64,000 nucleotides of DNA from Xenophilus sp. E41 (GTDB lineage Bacteria > Pseudomonadota > Gammaproteobacteria > Burkholderiales > Burkholderiaceae_C), in assembly GCF_003671765.1 (NCBI RefSeq), contig NZ_QPIB01000036.1, positions 22,097-86,096 of the forward strand, given 5' to 3'. Under the pieces are notes generated by a model. It ran no database searches and was not told the origin of the DNA. It was given only the letters and a program-made list of their open reading frames with translations. A program made the position numbers and the translations under genes. Of the stretch, positions 7,315 through 17,367 are shown piece by piece; position 1 is the stretch's first letter, and every line of letters starts with the position of its first letter.

Positions 7315-8865
7315 TCATGCCCGCTCTTTTTCGCGCAGCCGGAAGCGCTGGATCTTGCCCGTGGCCGTCTTGGGGAGTTCGTCGATGAACTCGATCAGGC
7401 GCGGGTACTTGTAGGGCGCAAGGCGCTCCTTCACGAAGGCCTTCAAGGCCGCCTCGTCCGCCTGCTGGCCGTCCTTGAGCACCACGAAGGCCTTGGTCTT
7501 GGTCAGGCCCTCGGCATCGGGAATGCCGATCACCGCGGCCTCCAGCACGGCCGGGTGCTGCTGCAATGTCGATTCGACCTCGAAGGGCGAGACGTAGATG
7601 CCGCTCACCTTGAGCATGTCGTCGCTGCGGCCGGCGTAGGTGTAGTAGCCCTCGGCGTCCCGGATGTACTTGTCGCCGCTTTTGGTCCAGCCGCCCAGGA
7701 AGGTGTCGCGCGACTTCTCTCGGTTGCCCCAGTACATGAGCGCGCTGCTCGGCCCCTTGATGTAGAGGTCGCCCACCTCGCCGTCGGCCACCGGGCGGCC
7801 GTCCTCGCCGCGCAGCTCGACCTCGTAGCCCTCGACCGGCTTGCCGGTGCTGCCGTAGCGCACGTCGCCCGGGCGGTTGGAGATGAAGACGTGCAGCATC
7901 TCGGTGGAACCGATGCCGTCGATGATGTCGCAGCCGAAATGCGCCTTGAAGCGCTGCGCGATCTCGGCCGGCAACGCCTCGCCCGCCGAGGAGCCCATGC
8001 GCAGTGCCACCTGCTCGCGCGCCGGCAGCTTCGGCGAGGCGAGCATGCCCGCGTAGCCCGTCGGTGCGCCGAAGAACACCGTCGGCTTGCGCTCGGCGGC
8101 GGTCCAGCGCTTGAACACCGCGTCGGGCGTGGGGCGCTCGGCCATCAGCACCACGCTGGCACCGACCGACAGCGGGAAGGTCAGCGCGTTGCCCAGGCCG
8201 TAGGCGAAGTACAGCTTGGCGGCCGAGAAGCAGACGTCGTCCTCGGTGAGCTGCAGCACGGCCTTGCCGTAGAGCTCGGCGGTCCACCACAGGTTGCCGT
8301 GGGTGTGCACCGTGCCCTTGGGCTTGCCGGTGGAGCCGGAGGAATACAGCCAGAAGCCCGGGTCGTCGGGCGTGGTGGGGGCCGGCGCGGCACGCGGCGT
8401 GGCCGCGGCCAGGGCAGCCTCGAACTCGACCATGCCCGCGGGCAGCTCGCCGGCGGGCTGCGAAACCAGCACCGTCGCCAGCTCGTGTGGCGCCTTCTCC
8501 ATGGCGCTCTGCAGCACCGGCAGCAGCGCGCCCGACACCAGCGCGGCCTGCGCGCGCGCGTGCTCGAGCATGTAGGCGTAGTCCTCGGACATGAGCAGCG
8601 TGTTCACCGCGACTGGCACCACGCCGGCGTACAGGCAGCCGAGGAAGCTCACCGGCCAGTCGTGCGAGTCGTGCATCAGCAGCAGCACGCGCTCCTCGCG
8701 CCGCACGCCGGCGGCGTGCAGCGCACCGGCCAGGCGGCGCGCGCGCTCCTCGAGTTCGCCGTAGCGCAGCGGCCCGCGGTCGTCGACGTAGGCGATGCGG
8801 TCGGCGCGCCCGCGGTTGAGCGTGAACAGGTGGTCGGCGAAGTTGAAGCGGGCGGGCAGGCTCAT
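7315..8865 (-). CDS. bclA: Benzoate-CoA ligase
   Basis: A 516-aa acyl/aryl-CoA synthetase of the benzoate-CoA ligase type. It activates benzoate with ATP and CoA to benzoyl-CoA, the entry substrate of the box pathway. The AMP-binding loop YSSGSTGKPKG spans about residues 174-184. Further blocks are GSSAGEALP, DGIGSTEMLHVF (aryl-CoA ligase A5 region), YTYAGRSDDMLKVSG (A8) and TATGKIQRF, with the adenylation lysine near residue 504. It is the second gene of the leftward arm, 55 bases after the DUF4863 gene. It probably shares the BoxR-controlled divergent promoter region. Confidence 0.93.
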   Translation of the reverse strand: MSLPARFNFADHLFTLNRGRADRIAYVDDRGPLRYGELEERARRLAGALHAAGVRREERVLLLMHDSHDWPVSFLGCLYAGVVPVAVNTLLMSEDYAYMLEHARAQAALVSGALLPVLQSAMEKAPHELATVLVSQPAGELPAGMVEFEAALAAATPRAAPAPTTPDDPGFWLYSSGSTGKPKGTVHTHGNLWWTAELYGKAVLQLTEDDVCFSAAKLYFAYGLGNALTFPLSVGASVVLMAERPTPDAVFKRWTAAERKPTVFFGAPTGYAGMLASPKLPAREQVALRMGSSAGEALPAEIAQRFKAHFGCDIIDGIGSTEMLHVFISNRPGDVRYGSTGKPVEGYEVELRGEDGRPVADGEVGDLYIKGPSSALMYWGNREKSRDTFLGGWTKSGDKYIRDAEGYYTYAGRSDDMLKVSGIYVSPFEVESTLQQHPAVLEAAVIGIPDAEGLTKTKAFVVLKDGQQADEAALKAFVKERLAPYKYPRLIEFIDELPKTATGKIQRFRLREKERA

Positions 8866-8920
8866 GGGGTGTCTCCGGTCGTTCGCGGCGCCGTTGGGGC
8901 GGGGCGCCGTCGTGTGCAGT

Positions 8921-9391
8921 TCAGGCTGCCCGTGTGAAGTCGATGCGGCCCTCGGGCAACAGGTACAGCACCAGCGCCCGGCCCTGCGCCACGGTGGGCC
9001 GGTGCGCGCTGCCCGGCGGGTACACGCACCAGCCGGCCGGGCGGCCGTCGAAGGTCGCGTCGCCGCCCATCGGCATGATCAGGTCGATCTCGCCGCCGGG
9101 ATGCGTGTGGTGCGGGCCGGCGATGTCCTGCATGTCGACCACGTCGACCGAGAAGCGGTGCAGCGCGTCCTCGGCCTTGAACACGCGGCCGTAGCGGATG
9201 CCGCCGCCTTCGCGCTCGCACAGCCAGCCCTCGGCCACGCCCTGCTCGCAGGCGGACTTCAGGCAGGCGTAGGTGGTGGTGCCGGGGCCGTGCTCTCGGT
9301 TGAGCCAGGCGTCGAGCTCGCGGTCGAGCGGGCGGCCGGCCAGATCGCGAGTCAGCGTGGCGACCAGCGCATGAAAGTCTTCCTTGGCCAT
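8921..9391 (-). CDS. DUF4863 family protein (4-hydroxylaminobenzoate lyase-like)
   Basis: A 156-aa protein starting at the ATG at 9389-9391, within reach of the divergent boxR region. A longer frame is open upstream, but it would run over the motif at 9441-9455. The C-terminal half looks cupin-like with HHTHPGGEIDLIMPMGG and YPPGSAHRPTV. This matches my memory of DUF4863, the family of the 4-hydroxylaminobenzoate lyase PnbB. It leads the arm with benzoate-CoA ligase. Either the strain handles nitro- or hydroxylaminobenzoates through this locus or the domain has another box-linked role. Family call moderate, function tentative. Confidence 0.7.
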   Translation of the reverse strand: MAKEDFHALVATLTRDLAGRPLDRELDAWLNREHGPGTTTYACLKSACEQGVAEGWLCEREGGGIRYGRVFKAEDALHRFSVDVVDMQDIAGPHHTHPGGEIDLIMPMGGDATFDGRPAGWCVYPPGSAHRPTVAQGRALVLYLLPEGRIDFTRAA

Positions 9392-9440
9392 CGTGGTGTC
9401 CTCGTCCGTTGACGGCGCCGGCTTGTGGCGGCCAGCGATG

Positions 9441-9505
9441 TGCAGTATCTTGCTTGCGGACGAACCATAGATGCCGTCAAAATGCGTGTCAAGCAATATA
9501 GTGCA
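9441..9505. promoter_or_regulatory. Candidate BoxR operator pair in divergent control region
   Basis: Two inverted copies of one motif lie between the DUF4863 gene and boxR. At 9491-9505 it reads AAGCAATATAGTGCA, and at 9441-9455 the reverse complement reads AAGCAAGATACTGCA (13 of 15 identical). A related AAGCAA/TGCA site lies before boxC. BzdR/BoxR regulators are known to use TGCA-containing operators. Assignment to BoxR is inference. Confidence 0.6.
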
Positions 9506-9560
9506 TATCAGGTGTTAACCCTGAGCCGCACGAGAATCGGCGGCCGTGACAAGGACACCC

Positions 9561-10505
9561 ATGACTGAGCGCAACGAGGCGCTGCTGAACGCGCCGGAGG
9601 AGGGCGCCACCGCAGCCAACGAATCGGAGGAGGGCCGTGATGCCTTGCTGGCGGCGCTGGGCGAGCGCGTGCGCAGCCTGCGCGCGCGCCGCGGGCTGAC
9701 CCGCAAGGCGGTGGCACTGGCGGCCGGCGTGTCGGAGCGGCACCTGGCCAACCTCGAGTACGGCATCGGCAACGCCTCCATCCTGGTGCTGCAGCAGGTG
9801 GCCGGCGCGCTGCACTGCTCGCTGGCCGAACTGGTGGGCGACGTCACCACCAGTTCGCCCGAATGGCTGCTGATCCGCGAGCTGCTGGAGCACCGCTCCG
9901 AGGCCGACCTGCGCCGCGTGCGCATCGCCATCGGCGAGCTGCTGGGCACCGCCGCCGTCGACCCGCTGCGCCACCGGCGCATCGCGCTCGTGGGCCTGCG
10001 CGGTGCGGGCAAATCCACGCTGGGGCAGATGCTGGCAGACGACCTGGAGCTGCCCTTCATCGAGCTCAGCCGCGAGATCGAGAAGTTCGCGGGCTGCAGC
10101 GTGCGCGAGATCCACGACCTGTACGGCACCAACGCCTACCGTCGCTACGAGCGCCGCGCGCTCGAGGAGGCGGTACAGATCTACGGCGAGGTGGTCATCG
10201 CCACACCGGGCGGCATCGTCTCCGACCCGGCCACCTTCAACGAGCTGCTCGCGCACTGCACCACCGTGTGGCTGCAGGCCGCCCCCGAGGAGCACATGGG
10301 CCGCGTGGCCGCCCAGGGCGACACCCGCCCCATGGCCGCCAGCCGCGAGGCGATGGACGACCTGCGCCGCATCCTCGACGGCCGCGCCGCCTTCTATTCG
10401 AAGGCCGACCTGCGCGTGGACACCAGCGGCAAGACCCTGCAGCAGGCCTTCGAGGCGCTGCGCACGACCGTCCGGACGGCCATGGACGCCGAAGCCGCGC
10501 GCTGA
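9561..10505 (+). CDS. boxR: BoxR-type regulator: HTH fused to shikimate-kinase-like domain
   Basis: A 314-aa repressor of the BzdR/BoxR type. An XRE-family helix-turn-helix occupies about residues 30-92 (RKAVALAAGVSERHLANLE). It is joined by a linker to a shikimate-kinase-like domain with Walker A GLRGAGKST at residues 145-153. In this family the kinase-like domain senses benzoyl-CoA and relieves repression of the box genes. The ATG at 9561 is preferred over GTG 9546 because AAGGA lies just upstream of it. It diverges from the ligase/transporter arm and precedes boxC by 132 bases, and motifs on both sides suggest autoregulation. Confidence 0.93.
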   Translation: MTERNEALLNAPEEGATAANESEEGRDALLAALGERVRSLRARRGLTRKAVALAAGVSERHLANLEYGIGNASILVLQQVAGALHCSLAELVGDVTTSSPEWLLIRELLEHRSEADLRRVRIAIGELLGTAAVDPLRHRRIALVGLRGAGKSTLGQMLADDLELPFIELSREIEKFAGCSVREIHDLYGTNAYRRYERRALEEAVQIYGEVVIATPGGIVSDPATFNELLAHCTTVWLQAAPEEHMGRVAAQGDTRPMAASREAMDDLRRILDGRAAFYSKADLRVDTSGKTLQQAFEALRTTVRTAMDAEAAR

Positions 10506-10547
10506 CGGGCGCGGCAACCCACCGTCACACAAATTCCGGTGCGGGGG

Positions 10548-10610
10548 TTGACGCACCCGCAAACATGCATGATGATGCATGTCACGGATGAAGCAAAGTG
10601 CATTTTGCTT
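10548..10610 (+). promoter_or_regulatory. boxC promoter with two palindromes
   Basis: TTGACG (10548-10553) and GATGAT (10571-10576) are spaced by 17 bases and could be -35/-10. ACATGCAT-N4-ATGCATGT (10563-10582) covers the -10. The near-palindrome AAGCAAAGTGCATTTTGCTT (10591-10610) sits just downstream and shares AAGCAA and TGCA with the sites at 9441-9505. This arrangement suits repression by BoxR at the transcription start. Boundaries are inferred. Confidence 0.55.
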
Positions 10611-10637
10611 CCGGTTCAGGCCCCCACAGGAGACTCC

Positions 10638-12311
10638 ATGAGCGACACCGCCCAGACGACCGGCCCGGCCGTCGACTACCGCACCGACCCGACCCAGTAC
10701 CGCCACTGGTCGATCAGCGTCGAAGGCCCCGTGGCCCGCCTGTCGCTGGACATCGCCGAGGACGGCGGCATCCGCCCGGGCTACAAGCTCAAGCTCAACA
10801 GCTACGACCTGGGCGTGGACATCGAGCTCAACGACGCGCTCAACCGCATCCGCTTCGAGCACCCGCAGGTGCGCTCGGTCATCGTCACCAGCGCCAAGGA
10901 CCGCATCTTCTGTTCGGGCGCCAACATCTTCATGCTGGGCGTCTCCAGCCACGCCTGGAAGGTGAACTTCTGCAAGTTCACCAACGAGACGCGCAACGGC
11001 ATCGAGGACTCGTCCAAGCACTCGGGCCTGAAGTTCCTCGCCGCCGTGAACGGCGCCTGCGCCGGTGGCGGCTACGAACTGGCGCTGGCCTGCGACGAGA
11101 TCATGCTGGTGGACGACCGCTCCTCCTCCGTCTCGCTGCCCGAGGTGCCGCTCCTGGGCGTGCTGCCCGGCACCGGCGGCCTGACGCGCGTGACCGACAA
11201 GCGCCACGTGCGCCACGACCTGGCCGACATCTTCTGCACCAGCGTCGAAGGCGTGCGCGGCCAGCGTGCGGTGGAATGGCGCCTGGTCGACGCGATCGCC
11301 AAGCCGGCGCAGTTCGCCGCCGCCGTGCAGGAGCGCGCTCTGAAGCTCGCCGAAGGCAGCGACCGCCCGGCCGACGCGAAGGGCGTCGCGCTGACCCGCA
11401 TCGAGCGCGAGGACAGCGCCGATGGCCTGCGCTATGCGCACCTCGACGTGGCCATCGACCGCGCCAAGCGCACCGCCACGTTGACGCTGAAGGCGCCCCA
11501 AGGCGCGCAGCCGACCGACATCGCGGGCATCGAGGCCGCGGGCGCCGCCTGGTGGCCGCTCGCGCTGGCGCGCCAGCTCGACGACGCGATCCTGCACCTG
11601 CGCACCAACGAGCTGGACATCGGCACCTGGCTGCTCAAGACGCGCGGCGACGCACAGGCCGTGCTGGCGGCCGATGCGCTGCTGCTGGCCCACCAGGACC
11701 ATTGGTTCGTGCGCGAAACCCTCGGGGCCCTGCGCCGCAGCTTCGCGCGGCTGGATGTCTCCTCGCGCAGCCTGTTCGCGCTGGTCGACGAAGGCTCCTG
11801 CTTCGCGGGCCTTTTTGCCGAGCTCGCCTTCGCCGCCGATCGCACCTACATGCTGGCCCTGCCCGACGCGCCGGAGAAGGCGCCCAAGCTCGTGCTGGAC
11901 GAATTCAGCTTCGGACTGCTGCCCATGGTCAATGGCCAGAGCCGCCTGCAGCGCCGCTTCTATGAAGAGACCGCGCCGATGGAAGCCGCACGCGCCGCCG
12001 CCGGGAAGCCGGTCGACGCCGACGAGGCCGTGAAGCTGGGCCTGGTGACCATGGCCCCCGACGACATCGACTGGGACGACGAGCTGCGCATCGCCATCGA
12101 GGAGCGCGCCGCCATGTCGCCCGACGCCCTGACCGGCCTGGAAGCCAACCTGCGCTTCGCCAGCCAGGAGAACATGTTCACCCGCATCTTCGGCCGCCTC
12201 ACCGCCTGGCAGAACTGGATCTTCCAGCGTCCCAACGCCGTCGGCGACAAGGGCGCGCTCAAGGTCTACGGCACGGGCCAGAAGGCTGGCTTCGACCTCA
12301 ACCGCGTCTGA
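10638..12311 (+). CDS. boxC: 2,3-epoxybenzoyl-CoA dihydrolase
   Basis: A 557-aa crotonase-superfamily enzyme that opens the 2,3-epoxide of benzoyl-CoA hydrolytically, giving 3,4-dehydroadipyl-CoA semialdehyde and formate. The N-terminal crotonase fold shows SGANIFMLG (oxyanion region) near residues 92-100 and NGACAGGGYELALACDEI near 137-154, followed by SLPEVPLLGVLPGTGGLTR. The length and long C-terminal half match BoxC rather than short enoyl-CoA hydratases. The ATG at 10638 follows AGGAGA. It is first in the boxCBA run and has its own promoter-like region. Confidence 0.95.
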   Translation: MSDTAQTTGPAVDYRTDPTQYRHWSISVEGPVARLSLDIAEDGGIRPGYKLKLNSYDLGVDIELNDALNRIRFEHPQVRSVIVTSAKDRIFCSGANIFMLGVSSHAWKVNFCKFTNETRNGIEDSSKHSGLKFLAAVNGACAGGGYELALACDEIMLVDDRSSSVSLPEVPLLGVLPGTGGLTRVTDKRHVRHDLADIFCTSVEGVRGQRAVEWRLVDAIAKPAQFAAAVQERALKLAEGSDRPADAKGVALTRIEREDSADGLRYAHLDVAIDRAKRTATLTLKAPQGAQPTDIAGIEAAGAAWWPLALARQLDDAILHLRTNELDIGTWLLKTRGDAQAVLAADALLLAHQDHWFVRETLGALRRSFARLDVSSRSLFALVDEGSCFAGLFAELAFAADRTYMLALPDAPEKAPKLVLDEFSFGLLPMVNGQSRLQRRFYEETAPMEAARAAAGKPVDADEAVKLGLVTMAPDDIDWDDELRIAIEERAAMSPDALTGLEANLRFASQENMFTRIFGRLTAWQNWIFQRPNAVGDKGALKVYGTGQKAGFDLNRV

Positions 12312-12368
12312 AAGCGGGCACTGGACCCGTACCCGTCTTCGCTCCCCCACCTTCGAGAGGACCGTTCC

Positions 12369-13796
<1,428 letters not shown>

Positions 13797-13800
13797 TCCG

Positions 13801-13870
13801 GTTTTTGAACAGAATAGGCCTGCAGCGCCCGATCCACGGGCGCGACCAGCTATCGAAAAGATAGCAAGGA
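13801..13870. repeat. Dispersed element B, copy 1 (inside the box operon)
   Basis: Contains GGCCTGCAGCGCCCG, a GGGCGCG right arm, then CAGCTAT and ATAGCAAGGAG, which supplies the boxA ribosome site. Shares order and sequence with copies at 20535, 26607, 40211 and 52181. The GC-rich hairpin between boxB and boxA may modulate relative expression of the two subunits. Confidence 0.75.
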
Positions 13871-13878
13871 GAGACACG

Positions 13879-15168
13879 ATGGACATGGCCGTGAACGTCG
13901 CCAGCGAAGGGGCGGTCATCCAGCAGCACCTGATCGACCCCGAGATCTGCATCCGCTGCAACACCTGCGAGGCCACCTGCCCGATCGGGGCCATCACGCA
14001 CGACGACCGCAACTACGTCGTCAAGGCCGACGTGTGCAACGGCTGCATGGCCTGCATCTCGCCCTGCCCGACGGGTTCGATCGACAACTGGCGCACGATG
14101 CCCAGGGCACGCGCCTATTCGATCGAGGAGCAGCTCACCTGGGACGAGCTGCCCGCCGAACTCACGCCCGAGCAGCTCGCCGAGGCGGGCGTACCGGCCG
14201 ACGCCGAAGCCGCACCGCCTGCCGCCGCGCCGGCGCCCGTGGCCGAGGCCGAGCCCGGCACCGTGCCTTTCAATTCCGCGAGCTACGGCGCCACGCGCCC
14301 GCCCTGGTCGGCCGCGCATGCGTACACCAACCTGCATTCGCCCAAGAGCCCCGTCACCGCCACCGTGACCGGCAACTTCAATTGCACCGAGGCGGGCTTC
14401 GACAGCGAGACGCACCACGTCGTGCTCGACTTCGGGGCCATGCCCTTTCCGGTGCTCGAGGGCCAGTCCATCGGCATCATCCCGCCGGGCACCGACGCGC
14501 TGGGCCGCGCGCACCAGCCGCGCCAGTACTCGGTGGCCAGCGCCCGCAACGGCGAGCGGCCGGGCTACAACAACGTGTCGCTCACCGTGAAGCGCGTGAC
14601 CGAGGACCACCAGGGCCAGCCCGTGCGCGGCATCTGCTCCAACTACGTGTGCGACCTCAAGGTCGGCGACACGGTGCAGGTGGTCGGCCCCTTCGGCAGC
14701 AGCTTCCTGATGCCCAACCACCCGAAGTCGCACATCGTGATGATCTGCACCGGCACCGGCAGCGCGCCGATGCGGGCCATGACGGAATGGCGCCGGCGTC
14801 TGAGGAAGAGCGGCAAGTTCGAGGGCGGCAAGCTGATGCTCTTCTTCGGCGCGCGCACCCAGCAGGAGCTGCCGTACTTCGGCCCGCTGCAGTCGCTGCC
14901 CAAGGACTTCATCGACATCAACCTCGCCTTCTCGCGCACGCCGGGCCAGCCCAAGACCTACGTGCAGGACCGCCTGCGCGAGCGTGCGGCCGACCTGGTC
15001 GCGCTGCTCAAGGACGGGGCCAGCCACTTCTACGTCTGCGGCCTCAAGAGCATGGAAGAGGGCGTGGTCATGGCGCTGCGCGACGTGGCCAACGAGGGCG
15101 GGCTCGACTGGGAGGCGGTCGCCGCGCAACTCAAGCGCGAAGGGCGCCTGCACCTCGAAACCTACTGA
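13879..15168 (+). CDS. boxA: Benzoyl-CoA 2,3-epoxidase reductase subunit BoxA
   Basis: A 429-aa reductase that passes electrons from NADPH to BoxB. Two 4Fe-4S ferredoxin motifs are seen: C24, C27, C30, C34 ([12 protein letters not shown]) and C53, C56, C59, C63 ([12 protein letters not shown]). An Ala/Pro/Glu-rich linker (about residues 100-130) follows, then a ferredoxin-NADP-reductase module with the FAD motif RQYSVASAR and the nucleotide loop [10 protein letters not shown]. The C-terminus ends in LHLETY, as is typical. The start is set by AAGGAG supplied by the adjoining element B. It completes the boxCBA set. Confidence 0.95.
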   Translation: MDMAVNVASEGAVIQQHLIDPEICIRCNTCEATCPIGAITHDDRNYVVKADVCNGCMACISPCPTGSIDNWRTMPRARAYSIEEQLTWDELPAELTPEQLAEAGVPADAEAAPPAAAPAPVAEAEPGTVPFNSASYGATRPPWSAAHAYTNLHSPKSPVTATVTGNFNCTEAGFDSETHHVVLDFGAMPFPVLEGQSIGIIPPGTDALGRAHQPRQYSVASARNGERPGYNNVSLTVKRVTEDHQGQPVRGICSNYVCDLKVGDTVQVVGPFGSSFLMPNHPKSHIVMICTGTGSAPMRAMTEWRRRLRKSGKFEGGKLMLFFGARTQQELPYFGPLQSLPKDFIDINLAFSRTPGQPKTYVQDRLRERAADLVALLKDGASHFYVCGLKSMEEGVVMALRDVANEGGLDWEAVAAQLKREGRLHLETY

Positions 15169-15289
15169 TCCGGAACACGCTTCCCGCCCGTTCGGGCGGA
15201 GCTTGCCTGTCCTGCGCCTGTCGACGGGTCGAAGCCCTGCGCAACGCGTCTCGCGCGTAGGATGCGTCGACCGCAGCAAGGTGCCACTC

Positions 15290-15583
15290 ATGCCCACGAC
15301 CCCCCTGCCCACCTTCCTCGAGTTCGAAGCCGAGTCCCTGGCCGCCGGATTCGACGAGGTGCTCGAACGCGTCTGGCCACCGGGCGCCGTGCTCGACACG
15401 CACCGCCATCCCTTCGGCGTCTCGGCGCTGGTCGTGCAGGGCACGCTGTGGCTGGGCTGCGAAGGCGCGACGCGCGAGCTGCACGCGGGCGACCGCTTCA
15501 CGCTCGATGCCGACGTGCCCCACGACGAGCGCTACGGCGACGAGGGCGCGACCTACTGGGTCGCGCGCAAGAACGCGACGTGA
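15290..15583 (+). CDS. Small cupin-domain protein
   Basis: A 97-aa single-domain cupin. Metal-site residues H38 and H40 (DTHRHPFG), the GTLWLGCEG strand, the HAGDRF turn and H78 (VPHDE) are visible. An in-frame GTG lies nine bases upstream, so the exact start is open. It follows boxA by 121 bases, and its TGA overlaps the GTG of the MaoC-like gene (GTGA), so the two are coupled. Function is unknown. It could be a small isomerase/lactonase-like or sensing protein of the aromatic pathway, but nothing in the sequence decides this. Confidence 0.8.
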   Translation: MPTTPLPTFLEFEAESLAAGFDEVLERVWPPGAVLDTHRHPFGVSALVVQGTLWLGCEGATRELHAGDRFTLDADVPHDERYGDEGATYWVARKNAT

Positions 15584-16014
15584 AGTTCGCCGACTTCTTC
15601 GCCGGGCAGGTCATCGAGGCCGGGCCGCACGCCATCACGGAAGACGAGGTGGTCGGCTTCGCCCGCCAGTGGGACCCGCAGTGGTTCCACACGGACGCGC
15701 AGGCCGCGGCCGACGGCGTGTTCGGCGGCCTGATCGCCAGCGGCTGGCACACCTGCAGCATCGCCATGCGGCTGGCGGTGCAGGCCGCGCTCGAGGGGTC
15801 GGAGTCCTTCGCCTCGCCGGGCATCGACCACATCCGCTGGGCACGGCCGGTGCGCCCCGGCGATGCGCTGCGGCTGCGCGCCGAGGTGATCGAGGCGCGC
15901 CGCTCCGACACGCGCGCGCGCCTGGGCATCCTGCGCTGGCGCTGGCAGCTCTTCAACCAGCACCAGGCCGAGGTGCTCGACGCGATGGTGACCAGCCTGT
16001 TCCGGCTGCGCTGA
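15580..16014 (+). CDS. MaoC-like (hot-dog) dehydratase
   Basis: A 144-aa single hot-dog protein starting at a GTG inside the cupin stop. It has the hydratase motif D32...H37 (WDPQWFHTDA) followed by GVFGGLIASGWH, the R-specific enoyl-CoA hydratase signature. The product could hydrate a CoA ester formed after ring opening, but the beta-oxidation-like steps of the box pathway normally use other enzymes. It converges with fahA across 17 bases. Family certain, substrate unknown. Confidence 0.85.
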   Translation: MKFADFFAGQVIEAGPHAITEDEVVGFARQWDPQWFHTDAQAAADGVFGGLIASGWHTCSIAMRLAVQAALEGSESFASPGIDHIRWARPVRPGDALRLRAEVIEARRSDTRARLGILRWRWQLFNQHQAEVLDAMVTSLFRLR

Positions 16015-16031
16015 GGCGCGGCGAGGCCGGC

Positions 16032-17354
16032 TCAGCCGACGGCCGGCAGCACCTCGCCCCGGCATGCGCCGAAGCCGATGCGCGCCTGGCCCTCGCGCGC
16101 GCACCAGCCGCGCAGGACCACCGTGTCGCCGTCCTCGAGGAAGGTGCGCGTCTCGCCCGTGGCGGGCAGCGCGATCGCCTGCGTGCCGCCCCGCGAGAGC
16201 TCGACGATGGCGCCGGCCTCGCCCGGCGTCGGGCCGGAGATGGTGCCCGTGCCCAGCAGGTCGCCCGGCTGCAGGTTGCAGCCGCCCACCGTGTGCTGCG
16301 CCACCATCTGCGCCAGCGTCCAGTACTGGTGCCGGAAGCTCGTGGCGGACAGGCGGTCGCCTGCATGGCCGGCGGCGCGGTGGCGCGGGCTCTGCAGCCG
16401 CACCTCGAGCTGCACGTCCACGCCGCCGTGTGCGCGGTTGGCCGGGCTGTCGAGATATGCCAGCGGCTGCGGCTCGTCGGCCGGCCGCTCGAAGGGCACG
16501 CGATAGGGTGCCAGCGCCTCCATCGTCACGATCCAGGGCGAGACGCTGGTGCAGAAGTTCTTGCCCAGGAAGGGCCCGAGCGGCGCCATCTCCCAGAACT
16601 GGTGGTCGCGTGCCGACCAGTCGTTGAGCAGGCACATGCCGAAGATATGCGACTCGGCCTCGCCGATGCCGATGGGCCGGCCCTGCGCGTTGCCCGGGCC
16701 GACGTAGAAGCCCATCTCCAGCTCGTAGTCCAGCCGGCGGCAGGGGCCGTACTGCGGCGCGGCCGCACCCGGCGCCATCGCCTGGCCCATCGGGCGGTGG
16801 AAGGGCGTGCCGCTGGGCACCACGCTGGATGCGCGGCCGTGGTAGGCGATGGGCAGCCAGCGGAAGTTGGGCGTGAGCGGGTCGTCGGGCTTGAGCACCC
16901 GGCCCACGTTCACGGCATGGTGCACCGAGGTGTAGAAGTCGGTGTAGTCGCCGATGCGGCTGGGCAGGCCGAGCTCGGCCTGCGCCTGCGGCACGAGCGC
17001 GGCGCGCAACGCCTCGGTGGCCGGGCCCGTGGCACCGTCGACCAGGGCGTCGAAGAGCGCGAGCCGCAGCGCATGCCAGGCCTCGGGGCCCATCGCCATC
17101 AGCGCGTTGAGCGTGGGCTGCGACGCGGCCTGCAGCGCCTGGCCCGCAAGGCCGGTGAAGGCGCCGACCTGCGCAGCCGCCTGCAGGTCGATCACCTGGT
17201 CGCCCAGGGCCACGCCGCCGCGGAAGGCCTCCTGGCTGCCGGCGCGGCGGAACACGCCGAAGGGCAGGTTCTGGACCGGGAAGTCGCCGTCGGCCACGTT
17301 GGCCGAAGCGAGCCAGCTGCGCGCGTGCGCATCGTGGGTGCGATCGAGCGTCAT
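16032..17354 (-). CDS. fahA: Fumarylacetoacetase
   Basis: A 440-aa full-length fumarylacetoacetase with N-terminal SH3-like and C-terminal catalytic domains. Metal ligands are recognisable at D139 (DYTDFY), E211 and E213 (YELEMGF) and D245 (NDWSARD), with catalytic H146 and the FLGKNF and GTGTISG loops. It cleaves fumarylacetoacetate to fumarate and acetoacetate. It is the last gene of a leftward operon (13 bases after the cyclase-family gene). No homogentisate dioxygenase or maleylacetoacetate isomerase lies nearby. The divergent acetoacetyl-CoA synthetase at 22426 would consume the acetoacetate. Confidence 0.94.
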   Translation of the reverse strand: MTLDRTHDAHARSWLASANVADGDFPVQNLPFGVFRRAGSQEAFRGGVALGDQVIDLQAAAQVGAFTGLAGQALQAASQPTLNALMAMGPEAWHALRLALFDALVDGATGPATEALRAALVPQAQAELGLPSRIGDYTDFYTSVHHAVNVGRVLKPDDPLTPNFRWLPIAYHGRASSVVPSGTPFHRPMGQAMAPGAAAPQYGPCRRLDYELEMGFYVGPGNAQGRPIGIGEAESHIFGMCLLNDWSARDHQFWEMAPLGPFLGKNFCTSVSPWIVTMEALAPYRVPFERPADEPQPLAYLDSPANRAHGGVDVQLEVRLQSPRHRAAGHAGDRLSATSFRHQYWTLAQMVAQHTVGGCNLQPGDLLGTGTISGPTPGEAGAIVELSRGGTQAIALPATGETRTFLEDGDTVVLRGWCAREGQARIGFGACRGEVLPAVG

Positions 17355-17367
17355 CGAGGCCGTCCCC

